From Halobacterium sp. DL1 (GTDB lineage: Archaea > Halobacteriota > Halobacteria > Halobacteriales > Halobacteriaceae), in contig CP007060.1 in the NCBI GenBank assembly GCA_000230955.3, positions 496,001 to 560,000 on the forward strand: a stretch of DNA of 64,000 bases. The letters run 5' to 3'. Position numbers and translations under genes: made by a program. Positions 60,945-64,000 of the stretch are shown one piece after another (positions within the stretch are counted from its first letter, which is position 1; each line of letters opens with the position of its first letter). The notes under the pieces are model-generated. The model was not told the origin of the DNA. It did no database searches and saw only the letters and a program-made list of their open reading frames with translations.

Positions 60945-61544
60945 ATGCGCGACCTCGACGAAACTGACCTCGAAATCCTCCAGCTACTGGTCTCAGACGC
61001 TCGTCGGCCGTACAGTGACATCGCGGACGCCGTTAATCTCTCGGCACCGGCCGTGTCGGATCGAGTAGCGAGATTACAGGAGATGGGAGTCATCAACCGG
61101 TTCACGCTCGATGTCGATCGCTCACAACTCTGGGGCGGAATTCCGGTGTTGATTACACTCGATGTCTCCTTGACGGGTTCCTCTGCTGGGTCGATCAAGG
61201 AGCAACTCTTGGACGACGGCGCAGTCGAGCACGTGTTCACGACGGCCGAAGCCGACCTCGTCATCTACGCCAGAGTCCAGGATAACGACATCGCTGGCTG
61301 GCTTACAGATAGCCTCGACGAAGGAGCGTTCGACGACTTCGAGGTGAAGCTCCTGGCAGGGGTGGACTGGTCGCCTAACTTGGGTGGAACGGAGTTTGCC
61401 CTCACCTGTGCCCAGTGCGGGAATACGGTCGACAGTGAGGGAACATCGACCCGTATCGACGGAGAGTTGTACCAGTTCTGTTGTCCGTCGTGCGAGACTC
61501 GATTCACAGAGAAGTACAATCGACTTCAGCAGGACGCTGAGTGA
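60945..61544 (+). CDS. AsnC/Lrp-type regulator with C-terminal TRASH metal-binding domain
   Basis: The protein has 199 residues. An N-terminal AsnC-type HTH (DETDLEILQLLVSDARRPYSDIADAVNLSAPAVSDRVARLQEMG) is followed by a ligand-domain-like region. A TRASH zinc/copper site follows with C155-x2-C158 and C179, C180-x2-C183 in CAQCGN ... FCCPSCETRF. TRASH regulators sense copper and control copper export. The copper ATPase gene begins 104 nt downstream in the same direction, which makes it the probable target. The ATG at 60945 (MRDLDETDLEIL) is the family start. Confidence 0.92.
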   Translation: MRDLDETDLEILQLLVSDARRPYSDIADAVNLSAPAVSDRVARLQEMGVINRFTLDVDRSQLWGGIPVLITLDVSLTGSSAGSIKEQLLDDGAVEHVFTTAEADLVIYARVQDNDIAGWLTDSLDEGAFDDFEVKLLAGVDWSPNLGGTEFALTCAQCGNTVDSEGTSTRIDGELYQFCCPSCETRFTEKYNRLQQDAE

Positions 61545-61648
61545 GTGGAGTCCGGCACACCACACTTTGTATTCGAAACTCTGGCATCACGACAGCTGAA
61601 TGTCTGAAAGGGAAACTACCCTGAATAAGGAGTCCGTATGTATAGATA

Positions 61649-64000
<2,352 letters not shown>

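Overview
The window is haloarchaeal DNA. The proteins are strongly acidic, and several genes have a TATA-like box about 25-30 nt before the start codon and almost no leader, as expected for leaderless transcripts. The landmarks are also haloarchaeal: an RpaC-type ssDNA-binding protein next to a doublet histone and an HdaI-type deacetylase, an archaeal class I CCA-adding enzyme, ISH3-type insertion sequences, an intron-containing tRNA and a Csa3-like regulator. Genus cannot be assigned from the sequence alone.

Region 1 (1-10.1 kb) is ordinary GC-rich chromosome. It holds a partial zinc-finger gene, an HtpX-type protease, a DUF309 protein, an MFS transporter, tRNA-Arg(GCG), rpaC, histone, histone deacetylase, cca, tRNA-Asn(GTT) and a PPOX-fold protein. 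Both tRNA genes are followed by a second copy of their own 3' end.

Region 2 (10.1-31.3 kb) is a mobile, probably conjugative, element. It carries a very large VirD4-like coupling ATPase, a defence-type cargo block, a RHH/PIN toxin-antitoxin pair and a type IV secretion-like series. The cargo block is a winged-helix/AAA+ pair cut by an insertion sequence, then a MazG-like enzyme and a DUF2075 nuclease-helicase split by a 217-bp MITE. The secretion series is a pilin-like protein, a secreted/anchored protein, a VirB6-like membrane protein, a VirB3/VirB4-N-like protein and a VirB4-like ATPase. I saw no relaxase or integrase in the window.

Region 3 (31.3-47.2 kb) is a patchwork between two inverted ISH3-type copies. 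It contains a truncated nuclease gene, a TFB-like protein divergent from an AddB/AddA-type nuclease-helicase pair, a Tat-exported ferritin-like protein, a hairpin-rich noncoding stretch, a DUF7845 element gene, an intron-containing tRNA with anticodon CAT, a homing-endonuclease-like gene and a VapBC pair.

Region 4 (47.2-53.5 kb) is the best candidate for an undescribed system. Four co-directional genes encode proteins of about 126 (rebuilt), 1025, 307 and 288 residues. Three of the genes overlap at start and stop codons, and the fourth adjoins without a gap. The large protein is a P-loop ATPase with a long acidic hinge. The operon is read divergently from a stand-alone Csa3-like CARF-HTH regulator, and an insertion sequence has entered its last gene.

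Region 5 (53.5-64 kb) returns towards chromosome, with a PD-(D/E)XK protein, a Fic protein, an amidase, a four-helix membrane protein, a decayed CBS-domain gene, and an AsnC/TRASH metal regulator next to a CopA-type copper ATPase that runs off the window end.
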